From NCBI GenBank assembly GCA_002633025.1, contig NMRB01001413.1:48742-112741 (forward strand): a stretch of DNA of 64,000 nt, in the 5' to 3' direction. Under the pieces are notes generated by a model, which searched no databases, had not been told where the DNA came from, and saw nothing but the letters and a program-made list of their open reading frames with translations. Made by a program: the position numbers and the translations under genes. This stretch comes from Notospermus geniculatus (Eukaryota > Nemertea > Pilidiophora > Heteronemertea > Lineidae). Below are positions 33,704-44,478 of the stretch, in pieces (the stretch's first letter is position 1; every line of letters begins with the position of its first letter).

Positions 33704-33917
33704 AGTAAATGCCCTTTATGAATACGGCCCTGCCTCTTTTACGCCAATCTCTGACTTTACCTGGTCAAAAGTCAATCTCGGCGTTCAACCATCTTGAAAT
33801 ATCAAGGCCTCCAGTCACTTCGCCTTCGGATCACTTCCTCCACATCAACAGGGGGGCACGTTGGTTGAACCTCATCTTCAACCACGACAACTAGAGCACA
33901 AAGGCGACACACAAAAT

Positions 33918-34093
33918 GATAAAATAACCGAAGTCGTCTTCCAGAAATTTAGCAAATTTTCGACCCCATACTTCCGGTAGCTCGACTTGAAAGTGCCAGC
34001 CTTTAGCAAATTTAGCAAATTTTCGAACCCGGTTGGGGTCGAAAATTTACTAAATTTACTAAATTTCTGGAAGACGACTTCGGTTATTTTATC
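33918..34093. repeat. Palindromic element with GGTTGGGGTCGAAAATTT arms
   Basis: Left arm GATAAAATAACCGAAGTCG with TCTTCCAGAAATTTAG returns exactly at the right end. The inner part holds AGCAAATTTTCGACCCCA and TTGGGGTCGAAAATTTACT, a word shared with 840-890 and 10,760-10,790. Confidence 0.7.
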
Positions 34094-34700
34094 TTCAACC
34101 ACCACGGGTTAAAATCGTTACGTCTTTGGTCTCCACTTCTCACATTCACGCAAAATATCAATATCGACCAAACTCGAGTGATTTCATTCTAATTAAGCCT
34201 AACGTCACATTTCCAAAGATTTCTCAACTCCACGATTTAGAAATCACTCGAACCGAAAGCCAAAATTGAAATGAGCAAATAGAAGAAAAACGCCTTTATC
34301 TTTTAAGTGATAGGTTTCCATAACCGTCGAAGCGGAGCGACAGGGGAGCGTTTAAAAAGTAATAATTCCTGTTGGTTTTTTACGTCTTGATCCGCGGAGA
34401 ATTCACTGAACACTGCCGTCGTATCGATTTCATGTTGTTTGCTGTAGAAGCTATTGGAAAAGAGATATCGTCTGCTCAGGCGCTCAATCCCTGTATTGCG
34501 ACACGAGGAAACATCGCCAAAGCTGTCTTCATTTTTGATGGCCTACGTTTGATGGAATTCTGTCCAGGGTCTCTGCCAGAAATTTTTTTGAGGGTACTAA
34601 TTTTTTCAAAATGAACAAAACCCCATGAAATTGAAGAAAATGACCCTTTTCTGTTCCTTTGAGGGTACTATAGTATAGTGTAGAAATCTGTCAGTATTCT
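34094..34700. other. Intergenic sequence, no gene recognised
   Basis: An 80-codon plus-strand frame at 34,372-34,614 shows no family signature; its 3' part (CCAGGGTCTCTGCCAGAAAT) resembles one end of the element at 58,075-58,324. Confidence 0.3.
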
Positions 34701-34706
34701 CGTGCT

Positions 34707-35322
34707 TGATATGGGCGGTTATAACCGCAAATAAGGAGTTTACAAAATACAGACGTCGTAAATTATGATCTCGAGTCGTAGCGAGCAAAGGCTGAGCGCA
34801 GGGGGCGCAAGTTCTTCAAACGTCTCGAGCAATACCGAGAAAGACGTTGACGAGTCGTCAGGATGATCTGAGTCGTAGCTGAGAAAGACTTTGAGCGGCA
34901 CTCAATCTTTAGGATGATTTCGGCCCGTATTTTAGAGTGCTCCTCAACATAAAGGAGTTCCTCGTGGCTTTTGTTCTCCTGTTGAGAATAATAGCCTTGA
35001 GGAGCTCCTTTTAAGCTGAGGAGCATTCTAAAATACGGGCCTTGGAGTCGTAGTCGGTAAAGATGTTCGGCGGCGATATTGTCGTAAAGATGATCTAGCG
35101 GCGCCGCTGAAAAACATAAGTAGACGTCACAAAATAATAAAAGTGTTTGTAAGTTGTCCGATTCCAGATCATCTTAATACGACTACAGCGCCGCCCAACG
35201 TCTTTCTCAGCTACGACTCGAGATCATCCTGACGACGGCAGCGCCGCCCAACGTCTTATTAAGCTACGAAACCACATCACAACGCTTTGAGCGCTTTATT
35301 TGCGGATATAACCACCCATACT
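34707..35322. repeat. TIR element with 8-9 base flanking repeat, nested MITE
   Basis: Ends TGGGCGGTTATAACCGCAAA and TTTGCGGATATAACCACCCA are inverted copies. The flanks carry GCTTGATA (left) and ACTTGATA (right), a likely 8-9 base target duplication. A second palindrome is nested at 34,931-35,041 with arms GGCCCGTATTTTAGA and TCTAAAATACGGGCC. The host element interior has CGTCTTTCTCAGCTACGACT on one side and its inverse on the other. Confidence 0.65.
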
Positions 35323-35370
35323 TGATACACCGTTGAGTTGGGACACTGCCCCTTATTGATCTCCTGCTCG

Positions 35371-35478
35371 TAGACTGGTTCCCGTCTTTGCCGCAGCACT
35401 CCCGCGGCGTTCATTCCACAGTTTGTTGTTGACTGAGCTCCGCGGGAGTGGTGCGGCCAAAGACGGGAACAAGTCTAC
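35371..35478. repeat. hAT-like MITE, 8-base duplication
   Basis: TAGACTGGTTCCCGTCTTTG at the left returns inverted at the right (CAAAGACGGGAACAAGTCTA). CCTGCTCG stands at 35,363-35,370 and again at 35,479-35,486. Eight-base target duplications suit the hAT superfamily. Confidence 0.7.
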
Positions 35479-35489
35479 CCTGCTCGTTT

Positions 35490-36285
35490 GTCGTCGAAAC
35501 ATCAGGCGTCAGTATCGTTGGGAACATCTGATGTCGGCAAACTCTTCGAATATCGACATATTGAACTCTACATCAAAGGTCTCTCTCCCTTTAAGAATCT
35601 TAAAACCACCCTTTTGCGGCTCACCTTCTAATCACACACAAGACGTATATTAAGAAAGGCTCGCGGCTTAAACGGCTGGTAATAGGGCGGCTCTCTTAAA
35701 ACCCTTGATAGCTGTGCTGGCTACATCACTCGTAATTGGCAGCGGAGATGGAGGTATGCATGCAAGAAATTGTTTAAGTGGGGTGTGCTTACGGGCGATT
35801 CTGCTCAGAATGGGGTAGACATTCAAAAAAAATCCAATGCCAATTATGATCCTGGAGAAAGCCCGGCTCAGGGGGCATTGCCGTGAACTTTTCAACCATC
35901 CGCACCGTGATTTTTATCAGATTTTATTTCGGTTGTCGGCGAAAAAAAATATGATCCGAACGCGTAAATTTTTGCGAGGGATGTATTTCCATCTGCATGT
36001 TGTTATGTAACTTATATTCGTCACAGAGCGATACTTGCCTGTCAGGGTTGAACTGAACTCCCTGGCTGTGTCGAACCACTCCCCGTTTTACCAGCGCTCC
36101 GAAACTGCTTCGGTTCCCGCGATTCGCAGAAGATGGCCAATAGGTGTCACTCGTACTCGATAGAATTGGTGCCCAAGTAGCCAGCCAATCAGTGATCCGC
36201 TTTCAGGACCACTTCGGGGTCATAGCGACGAGTACCAACATGGCAACCTGTGCCTCACGACATTCAGCCAATGAACACATATCTT
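35490..36285. other. Intergenic sequence, no gene seen
   Basis: Nothing recognised. Short minus-strand frame 35,668-35,895 has no signature. Confidence 0.3.
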
Positions 36286-36385
36286 AAGGCCCATTTAGAC
36301 GATCATACATTTGTCCATGAACATCATCATACAAATGTATGATGAAAATTTGAACAAAAGTATGATCGTCTAAATGGGCCTTTAC
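36286..36385. repeat. Palindromic MITE, second copy of the 1,071 family
   Basis: AAGGCCCATTTAGACGATC with ATACATTTGT at the left, inverted at the right. Differs from the 1,071 copy mainly in the T-rich arm. Confidence 0.7.
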
Positions 36386-36967
36386 GGCGGCGTCGGCTGA
36401 ACTGAAAGTTGTGGCTTTGATTGCTCGGGCGTCACCAGTGCAGTTTTTTTGTGATAGGCCTATACTTCAGTTTTTTTGCCAACAATGCCAGCGGTTTTTT
36501 TAGTATAACTATGTTGCACGGAGGTTACCGCTAAGGCCGAGCGCAGGGCTGATCCTAAAGACATCTCTTTTTCCTACGGAACTTCAGCGCAGCCGATCGC
36601 CCATTGAAACATGACGGTGGTGACTGAGACCATGTGCACCGATCATCGGGCCAATCAATGTAACGCCCCACATCCGGGACAGGCTAATCCCATCACCCGT
36701 CTCTAACACTCGTCAGCTTGTGCGGACGACTGCCAACCTCATCATGCGCCAGGGCCCTGCCGCGGGGGGCTAACGACAGAACTGAACATGATGATGAAGA
36801 AATTAGGGTAATAGAACTGGGGCTGGCTCGTAGCAGTGTGCGGTAGTTCTGTTGTACAAAATAACAGGGACTACTGCCCAGTCTTGCCGCTGGCAGTAGA
36901 ATTAAAGGTGGTTGTGTGAGGGTGTGGCGTCTAGGGTCCATTCATAAACATAGGCCTAGGCTACTTA
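36386..36967. other. Intergenic sequence, no gene seen
   Basis: No recognisable exon; a minus-strand frame (36,693-36,941) is leucine/serine rich without a family signature. Confidence 0.3.
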
Positions 36968-37240
36968 AAGCGAACTGGTCCGCCTGTCAAGTTGTCTGAA
37001 TACAGAATCGAACGTCGCCATCTTGAATCTATTACTGGTCTCGCATTGGGAACTGATTTCCTACCAATTGTGTATTTGCACAACTGTGGCTTTGCTGCCG
37101 TCGAATAGCATTTAGATCATGGTCAACTGCAAATCTAGGCTTATCTAGGGATATAATCCACTAAAATATGAATTTTATAATTTTGAAATTGTGAATTTTC
37201 GTGGGCCACGAAATTATTCTTAGTGTCATTTTTGACTGCC
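36968..37240. repeat. Dispersed repeat R, copy at the block B1 border
   Basis: Related to 13,497-13,740 and, in its last 50 bases (GTGTCATTTTTGACTGCC), to 33,505-33,560. Cut by the N at 37,241; block B1 starts at the next base. Confidence 0.6.
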
Positions 37241-37241
37241 N

Positions 37242-37448
37242 CTAAGACAAGCGCTGTTTGTAATGTAGAAACACGGCAGATATCACGGTAAAAACGCTAA
37301 TTGCGTACCGTAAAGCTGCATCCATCTCTTTGAGCCTACTGACTCGTCTTTGTGTGCTTGTCGTGCCATGCTCTACGGGTAGAGAAGAAGTAACAACCGC
37401 CTTGCGTTCGTAAAAACCTACTCCGTATACATGCAAATAGCGGCACAC
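37242..37448 (-). CDS. Unrecognised 68-codon frame with a membrane-like helix
   Basis: Kept in both block B copies (49,815-50,021) with three differences in 207 bases. The product has TSSLPVEHGTTSTQRRVS and a hydrophobic helix AISVFTVISAVFLHY. It stops exactly at the block border in both copies. On the same strand, TTGTCTTAG just before the border could instead be a splice acceptor, in which case this stretch is intronic. An overlapping frame from an ATG at 37,369 (MARQAHKDES, GSKRWMQLYG) is equally possible. Weak call. Confidence 0.25.
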   Translation of the reverse strand: MCRYLHVYGVGFYERKAVVTSSLPVEHGTTSTQRRVSRLKEMDAALRYAISVFTVISAVFLHYKQRLS

Positions 37449-37835
37449 GTTTCATCGTCTGGCCCCAAGCCATTCGTAACACTTCGGGTCTTTCCGTCGT
37501 TATTTGAAATCTGGCGTAGTTTCGTGCTCAAAGTTGAGAATGGCTTCCGTATAACGCCACTATTTCTGCAATGCAGTATTCGCCATTTTAGGCCATGTGG
37601 CCCGGCCTTCGAATCAAAATATTCTCCGTGTGATGAGTAACCAATCAGCATACGCCACTTCTTCACGCAGGTATCGCCATTTTTAGGTCATGTGACCCAG
37701 CCTACAAATCAGACGAATGTTCGCCGTGAGATGTGTAGCCAATCAGGTGTGTCAGATGTTTTTACCCGTCGTGCAACTAACTCATTGTATGGTTCCAGAC
37801 CATCCAATGAGTCCGGCAGAAACTGTGTCATGTTT

Positions 37836-38150
37836 TAGCTCACTTGGGGTGAGTTTTTGTCGCGGTGCAACGTCCGTCGTCGTCGTCCTTTAGCAGGGCA
37901 CGTTTCGTAACCGCTGGGACTATTGTTCTGAAACTTGGTACATATATGTATATCCCCCTAGGTCAGATGACCAATGACACCAAGTTTCGGTCCGATTCGA
38001 TTCTTGGCTTGGCCACCAGGTGGCCAAAACCAAAAACACAAACCGTGCAATAATTCCTGAACCAATGACTGGTTCAAAACCTTCGTCGTAGGTTCCAGGC
38101 AAACAAAATTACCTACCTTTTCTGCATCAAATTTCATCACTTCCAAGACA
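37836..38150 (+). repeat. AGCTCAC element, 5' part (also 50,411-50,720)
   Basis: TAGCTCACTTGGGGTGAG, a CGTCGTCGTC stretch, TTTAGCAGGGCACGTTTCG, CTGAAACTTGGTACATAT and CAAGTTTCGGTCCGATTCGA as in the 25,934 element. It lacks the tandem units and the standard 3' end; it ends near CTAATGACTGGTTCAA. Confidence 0.65.
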
Positions 38151-39296
38151 TTTGAGAGAGTGGTGGTGGAATTACTCTCTCAAGTTTTTTTACAACTAGG
38201 TCGTTTTGCTCTGCTCCTATACGATGGCATTGATCGAATGGAATATTTTTGATTTTTAATCAAAGGGAAAATCTGACACTCCAAAATTGAACATTGAAAA
38301 ACAACCTGTCCAAGAAATTACACCTTCTTACCACCAATGTGTGTGCCTCGTGATCGATCTCCGACAAAACCGTATCCCGATCGATTGTTCCGACAAAAGC
38401 GTATCAAATAAAGTCAAAGACACAGCGATAGCTAGGTCCCTGACCGTGGCTAACTAAAGGTCAACAGGTAATTTAGTCTTCTACTGCTCGGAGGCATGTC
38501 AGTTAAGAGAAGTAGCAAGATATCCTATATCGGCATTAGCATGAGTAAATTATCACCGTAAAGGTCATTTCCCCAAAACATATCAGATAAAAAATACTAC
38601 GGTGGCCCATAAGGAACGGAACATAGGCTTTGCGTGTTCAACAACATTTTGTGTAAAGTATTGAGTCCTGCATGTGTCAATTTTTGGGGGTACCATTATT
38701 TTCAATTTTTCACAAAATTTTGATATCAGTAGACAGAGCTCACCTAAAAACCAAGAAGTATGATGTTTTGGAACGTTTAGCCAAAACTGGTTAGAAGTTA
38801 AACGTGTTTTTCAAAATATCAACATTTTGATCCTTTGAAAATACGCAATATTTCTGCCCAGTTACGGCAAGAATTTCCAAACTTTTGTAAATCCATATTC
38901 TGAGGTTAGCTTCATCTAATGGCATCAAAATTTCCTACAAAACACGAAAATCTCAAATTATCAAAATTTTGATAATCTCAAATATCTCAGCAACCACTCA
39001 ACATATTTTGATGAAACGAAGCCCAAAATCCTTAGGAAGTTCCACTCTATCACATCTGCAACAAAAATCACAAAAATATTACATTATAATAGAAAGTTTG
39101 ATTTTTAGTGTTTTTTTCTGATGAGCTATTACATAATTACGATATTTTCAAATCTCCAACATTTTGATGCAGAAATATGAGCAACAAGATATATTTTCAT
39201 ATGGAACAAACCGTGTTAAAATTGGCCCAGTTGTATTTGAAATATTCAAAGTATCAGGTGTAGATAAACTAATGTCCATGACTGTACATGTATATC
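38151..39296. other. Block B AT-rich sequence, no gene (B2: 50,721-52,375)
   Basis: No coding signal. At 39,297-39,347 (52,376-52,425) is a solo terminal piece of the GTTTCGCAAATCTGACG element (CGTCAGATTTGCGAAACCTC). Confidence 0.4.
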
Positions 39297-39943
39297 TGTT
39301 TCGTATTTCGTACTTCATTTTTCGTCAGATTTGCGAAACCTCACTAATAACGATTCAAAATCGGTGGAATGTACCTAAAATTGCCAAAGGGTAGCATCCC
39401 CCATCCAATTTGGAATAATAGAGAGTACTTGAAGCTAGTTCGTTAGACACGACCACCTCAAACCAGATCGATATCTCAGTCAGCTTCGGCCAGGCAGCCG
39501 CCGATCCGTCAACAATGCCTCAGCGATAGACCGCTTTCCTTTCATCTGGAGGGCGTTTCGATGAAAATTGATAGAGAAGAAATGCCCGATGCCGGTCACG
39601 TGACTGTACCTTTGTTGTCTACGCCATGGATTTGTCGCTTAGGACAATAACCAATACCAGCAGACGATACGATCTGTCAGCCATTTTGTTTTCTGAAGCG
39701 TGCACTGTGATTGGAGATTGACTGATTTATTTCACCTGAGTAGGTTCATAACAAATCGGTTTGATGGACTTTTTGTGGAGATCCAGGGTCGTCGATTGGA
39801 ACACTGGTACTTTCTGTTGCCGTCGGTCCACTCCATCACAGGCGATATTATTTTGTTCGCGAGGTTTTTATTTTGCTTTACTACTGGAACAAAAAAAAAG
39901 GCATTTTCATCAACTGTGAATACATTTTTAGCTCAGTGGCGGC

Positions 39944-40545
39944 CGACCATCTTGGATTTTGCATTCCTCTGCATAATTGAGAACCGTTTGGTCAATCAAC
40001 TTCATATTTTAGGGGCATAGTGATATGGGTCAGAGGGGGCACCATGTCAATTTTAGGTGTGCTCCAACTTCCAATATGGCCGCCTGTTGGCCATCTTGGG
40101 TTTTGCATTCCTCTCCATAAATTGAGAACCGTTTGGTCAATCAACTTCATATTTTAGGGGCATAGTGATATGGGTCAGAGGGGGGCACCATGTCAATTTT
40201 AGGTGCGCTCCAACTTCCAATATGGCCGCCTGTTGGCCATCTTTGGTTTTGCATTCCTCTCCATAACTTGAGAACCGTTTGGTCATTCAACTTCATAATT
40301 TAGGGGTATAGTGATATGGGTCAGAGGGTGCATCATGTCAATTTTAGGTGCGCTCCAACTTCCAGTGTGGCCACCAGGTGGCCATCTTGGATTTCGCATT
40401 CTGCTCGATAACTTGAGAACCGCTTGGTCAATCAAGTTCATATTTTAGGGGCACAGTGATATGGATCATAGGGTGCATCACATCAATTTTAGGCGAGTTC
40501 CAACTTCCAGTATGACCACCAGGTGGCCATCTTGGATTTCCTACA
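39944..40545 (+). repeat. 144-bp tandem array with CCATCTTGG, about 4 units
   Basis: Units carry CTTCCAATATGGCCGCC, GTTGGCCATCTTGG, TTTTGCATTCCTCTCCATAA, TGAGAACCGTTTGGTCA and TTAGGGGCATAGTGATATGG. The B2 array (53,400-53,850) has one unit fewer, missing between units 1 and 2 of B1. Confidence 0.8.
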
Positions 40546-42026
40546 CTCCGAATCATGAGTTGACCAAACGCATCAAAAATATTCTGGCGTAGCGCGTCAG
40601 ATGCAAGTTTACCGGTCAGAAACGAGTGTAGGTGGTAGCACCGATGGTAAGCCAGAATGACCAATCCCGAAACATGGATCGAATCAGCCTTAGCCTAGCA
40701 TTACTGACCCACCACGGACAACACGATTTGTCCATACAGGTCATCGGTCTGCTTACGGCTCGCCCTCGCGTGGTTGGCATGCTAAGATGATTGCACCTCC
40801 GTCCTCTTCATAAACGACTTTATTCTTAGCAAATTGGCTCCTTTATTTGATTACTGTGGCCGTCGCCTGCGGAGTTCTGGAGGTATGCACACGATATTTG
40901 CCAAAAATATTATCAGTGACTATATCGAAGCGCGTGGTATGTTCAATTTTTAATTCTTTAAGAACGCGGTGCAATTTGAGGACATTATTTACAATTTTTG
41001 GGTTACTTTTTCGAATTCATGCGCTACTGTCTATTTCATAAGTAAATGTCCACGACGTTTTGGGCTAGGAGTAAAAACTACTGGACGAATTTCAACCAAG
41101 ATTGGCTTTTAATCAATCAAATTTTACCACTAGTTGCGTGTCCTGAGTTTCATTCACCTTGGAGGAGTTATACTTGAAGTAAAATCATAAGCAATTCCTC
41201 CAAGGTTTCACCAAAATCCATCCAGTATAAAATTAAGCATTTATCATAAAAAGTCAATCCTTTGAATTGTGTAACAAAGCTAGAAGTGCTGTAGCATAGT
41301 AGAACTGGTCTAACTTGTACCAGGAACGTGAAATCGATGGGATCCGCAGCCAACATCTCAAAGCCACTGAAATCTATTTCTGGCGGGTTTCTTTCACAAT
41401 AACAAATCTGAGAGCTAATGGTTTGTAATTAATCGGAAAACATGAGATCATTATATACATTAACAAAAAACATTGCTCTAAATGATTGATCCTTTATTTG
41501 TTTAGACGTAAATTTTTTCTAATGACGTCATTTATCATCATTCACAGATAAACATGTAGTTCTTCCTGTGCACAATCCTTCAGAAAGTCATGTACACTTC
41601 GTCATACTCTGTAAATAATCCTACATACTGGATAATCCTGGCTGTTTAGAACTCAAATCATCTTCCCGTTAGTTAAATCCTTTCAAATTAAATGTACCTG
41701 ACTTAATTCCAAGAGAGCATACTACCAAGTCATGGAAAAAGGTGTTTCTGAGCATTCTTCAAAAATTCTCTGAGGTACATGTACATGTATGGCTTTCCCC
41801 GAAGTTAGGGGGATGTTGATGTTGCGGCAGGAATGTGGCCACAAAAAACCCGGAGATTTTATGTAGTGTAACCACGGCTTCTGTGACGATGATAATAGCT
41901 GTTACGAGAAGAGTGGTGATGTTTCGTATTAACCCTCCCAGGGCCAACTAGGCCTACTGACCGTCTTATTCCATTTTAACTCTCAGTTCTTTCTAGTGAG
42001 TCGGAATATTCTTTTTTCCTCCAATT
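40546..42026. other. Block B sequence, no gene recognised (B2: 53,850-55,489)
   Basis: Frames with hydrophobic stretches at 40,847-41,041 (+) and 41,759-41,947 (-) are not conserved as frames: the B2 copy of the latter has two single-base indels. Confidence 0.35.
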
Positions 42027-42094
42027 GGCTCACCGGGGTGAGCACTTATGATGGTGCGGCGTCCGGCGTCTGTCGTCGTCGTCGTTGCCCGTTA

Positions 42095-43501
42095 TGCGGA
42101 TGTCAGGTCGACCTTGCGATGGCACAGAACAGGCGCACGCTGACTCTTCCGGATCACTTGGCGTCTGAGGCACGACAGCGTGGAACAAATCAGTCGCCGA
42201 TCTGGTGTGACATGACTGCAGTTGCGACTCACTTGCGGGATCAGTTGCCGATCAAAAAGATCGTGCGGATGTCAGGTCACACTGCGATTGCTTGCGCCAC
42301 GACGGAACAGTCGTCGGCATCAGCTGGATCGCAAGCACGGTCAGGTCACAAAAACGAAAAATGCGTACGATCATCCTGGAACAGGCGGCATCTGCGCGCA
42401 GCGAATCGTAACCGTGTTCAGGTCACCTGCGACTAGATCGTAGCACAGTGAAGTCATAAAAGTCATGTGACTTGTGATCATGTTACTTGTTCAAGATGGC
42501 AGCTTCCATGCTGTCGGTAGGTACCGCATTTCATTTTTACCTCGCGCTGATTTGTCAGTTACTGGCACGTGACCGCTCGCTCATTGTTTTGGATAATCGC
42601 ACGACGTCGTAACTCAAGTCAGGTCGACTGCGACTGGATTACGCCCGTCGGGATCATGATTCGTCGTGGCGCAAAAGTTCAACATGTTGAACTTTTGCGA
42701 TCTGTGATCTTTTTGGTCGGCGACTGATCCCGTTCGTCGCAAGTGAGTCGCAACTGCAGTCATGTCGCACCAAATCGGCGACTGATTTGTTCCACGCTGT
42801 CGTGCCTCAGACGCAAAGTGATCCAGAAAAGTCAGCCTGCGCGTGTTCTGTGCCATCGCAAGGCCGACCTGACATCCGCAAGTTGAACCTATTCAACTTC
42901 TGTGTCATCCCGACGGGCGTAATCCATTCGCAGGTGACCTGAACACGGTTACGATTCCCTGCGCGAGTGATGCTGCTTGTTCCACGATGATCGTACACAT
43001 TTTCGTTTTTGTGACCTGACCGTGCTTGCGACACTTGATGCCGACTGTTCCGTCGTAGCGCAGGCAATCGCAGTGTGACCTGACATCCGCATTATGCGGA
43101 TGTCAGGTCGACCTTGCGATGGCACAGAACAGGCGCACGCTGACTTTTCTGGATCACTTTGCGCCTGAGGCACGACAGCGTGGAACAAATCAGTCGCCGA
43201 TCTGGTGTGACATGACTGCAGTTGCGTCTCAGTTACGACGATCGGGATCAGTCGCCGACCAAAAAGATCAAAAATCGCAAGAGTTGAACCTATTCAACTT
43301 CTGTGCCATCCCGACGGGCGTAATCCATTCGCAGGTGACCTGAACATGGTTACGCGCTGCGCGTCACACCTGCGCGCTGATGCTGCTTGTTCCACGATGA
43401 TCGTACACATTTTCGTTTTTGTGACCTGACCATGATTGCGATACTTGGTGCCGACTGTTCCGTCGTAGCGCAGGCAATCGCAGTGTGACCTGACATCAGC
43501 A
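42095..43501. repeat. Two adjoining TTA-flanked foldbacks, B1 only
   Basis: TTA at 42,092, 43,092 and 43,502 bound two elements of 997 and 407 bp. Both start TGCGGATGTCAGGTC; their ends are GACCTGACATCCGCA and GACCTGACATCAGCA. The 997-bp element is itself a long foldback whose arms (GATGGCACAGAACAGGCGCA and inverse) match the second element. Three-base TWA duplications suit PIF/Harbinger. B2 has the empty TTA at 55,549-55,551. Frames in here arise from the repeated GCGAC words. Confidence 0.8.
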
Positions 43502-43504
43502 TTA

Positions 43505-43654
43505 AGCCAGGCGCACATGTGCGGCAAATCTCGATGCAGTAGGGGTGTTTTTAAAGTTGACTGACCCAACGCTGTCAACTCGTCATTTATCCGGGTCAGT
43601 CGACTTTAAAAATACCCCTGCCGCATCGAGACTTGCGCACATGTGCGCCTGGCT
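43505..43654. repeat. 150-bp TTA-flanked palindrome, in both B copies
   Basis: AGCCAGGCGCACATGTGCG at the left, inverted at the right, TTA on both sides (43,502 and 43,655). The B2 copy is 55,552-55,701. The inner arms are GTGTTTTTAAAGTTGACTGA-like and GTCAGTCGACTTTAAAAA. Confidence 0.85.
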
Positions 43655-44478
43655 TTAGCAGGGCACGTTTCTTAACCACTGGAGCTATTGATCTGAAACT
43701 TGGTACATATACCCCTAGGTCAGATGACCTAGGACACCAAGTTTCGGTCCGATTTGATTCTTGGCTTGGCCACCAGGTGGCCAAAACCAAAAACACAAAA
43801 GCATGGTCCATGGACCATTTCATTTTCACAGTGTCCAACCATTTGGACACTGCAGGTGGACTCATTTCCTTTAATGAGGGGCATACCGTTAATAGCACAA
43901 AACTGGCATACGAAGCTCACCATCAAACAGCCAATCGGCAACTCTCCACTCCTAATCCCACCAGGTAAACCTTTTAAGCCCGCTGTCTCTTTGAATCAGT
44001 CCACCACATGCGTTGACTCTTTGATTTTAGTCGGTTTATCAAATCTGATTTAAATGAAAGTGTTACTATGGAGATAAGGGAGTCAACAAATGGAGTTTCC
44101 CTTGGGCAGGTGGATCGATGGATCGAAGGTTACAGAGTGATATAAGGGCGCACGTATTTTTTTGTTTGTTTGTTTCACGGGCACCATCGTGAGTTACGAA
44201 AGATGCGGAGGATAAAATGAAAAATGGAAATAAAGTAGAAAAAAATCGGAAATTCATGGTCAAAAACAGTAGGATATGAAAAGTTCTGGGCGTCATCTAA
44301 AAGCAAAGAAAAAGAAAAGAAATTTAAAACGAGAGTTTTAGTACCCGTGGCAATCGGCGACTGTGAGTTGGGCCGAGGTTCTTTCTATATCATTCCGGCG
44401 TCGTAACCCTGTTGGATTTTTGCCGGAGGTATATGGAGTCCACGACAGGCTACTGTCCACCTGTGTGGGGTCTTTTAC

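Larger units (their letters stand above)
23966..33830. repeat. Block A, copy 2 (A2)
   Basis: Second copy of 13,761-21,950. Both begin at the same word GGCGCCATTTTTCGATCACG, A1 after CTCAACCCT and A2 inside a LINE frame. A2 keeps the minus-strand gene region 24,668-25,415 that A1 lacks, and carries an extra 936-bp element (25,934-26,869) and extra sequence near 33,270-33,720. Confidence 0.85.
42027..43835 (+). repeat. AGCTCAC element carrying two later insertions
   Basis: GCTCACCGGGGTGAGC, CGTCCGGCGTCTGTCGTCG, then at GTTGCCCGTTA two insertions (42,095-43,501 and 43,505-43,654), then GCAGGGCACGTTTCTTAAC to ATGGTCCATGGACCATTTCA. It lacks the tandem units. The B2 copy (55,490-55,850) carries only the second insertion. 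Confidence 0.75.

Noticed and set aside
41759-41947. Minus-strand frame with two hydrophobic stretches
   Set aside because: The B2 copy has two one-base indels inside it, so the frame is not maintained.
42614-43578. Overlapping 80-95 codon frames on both strands
   Set aside because: They come from the long inverted arms of the TTA-flanked elements, which give similar frames in both directions.
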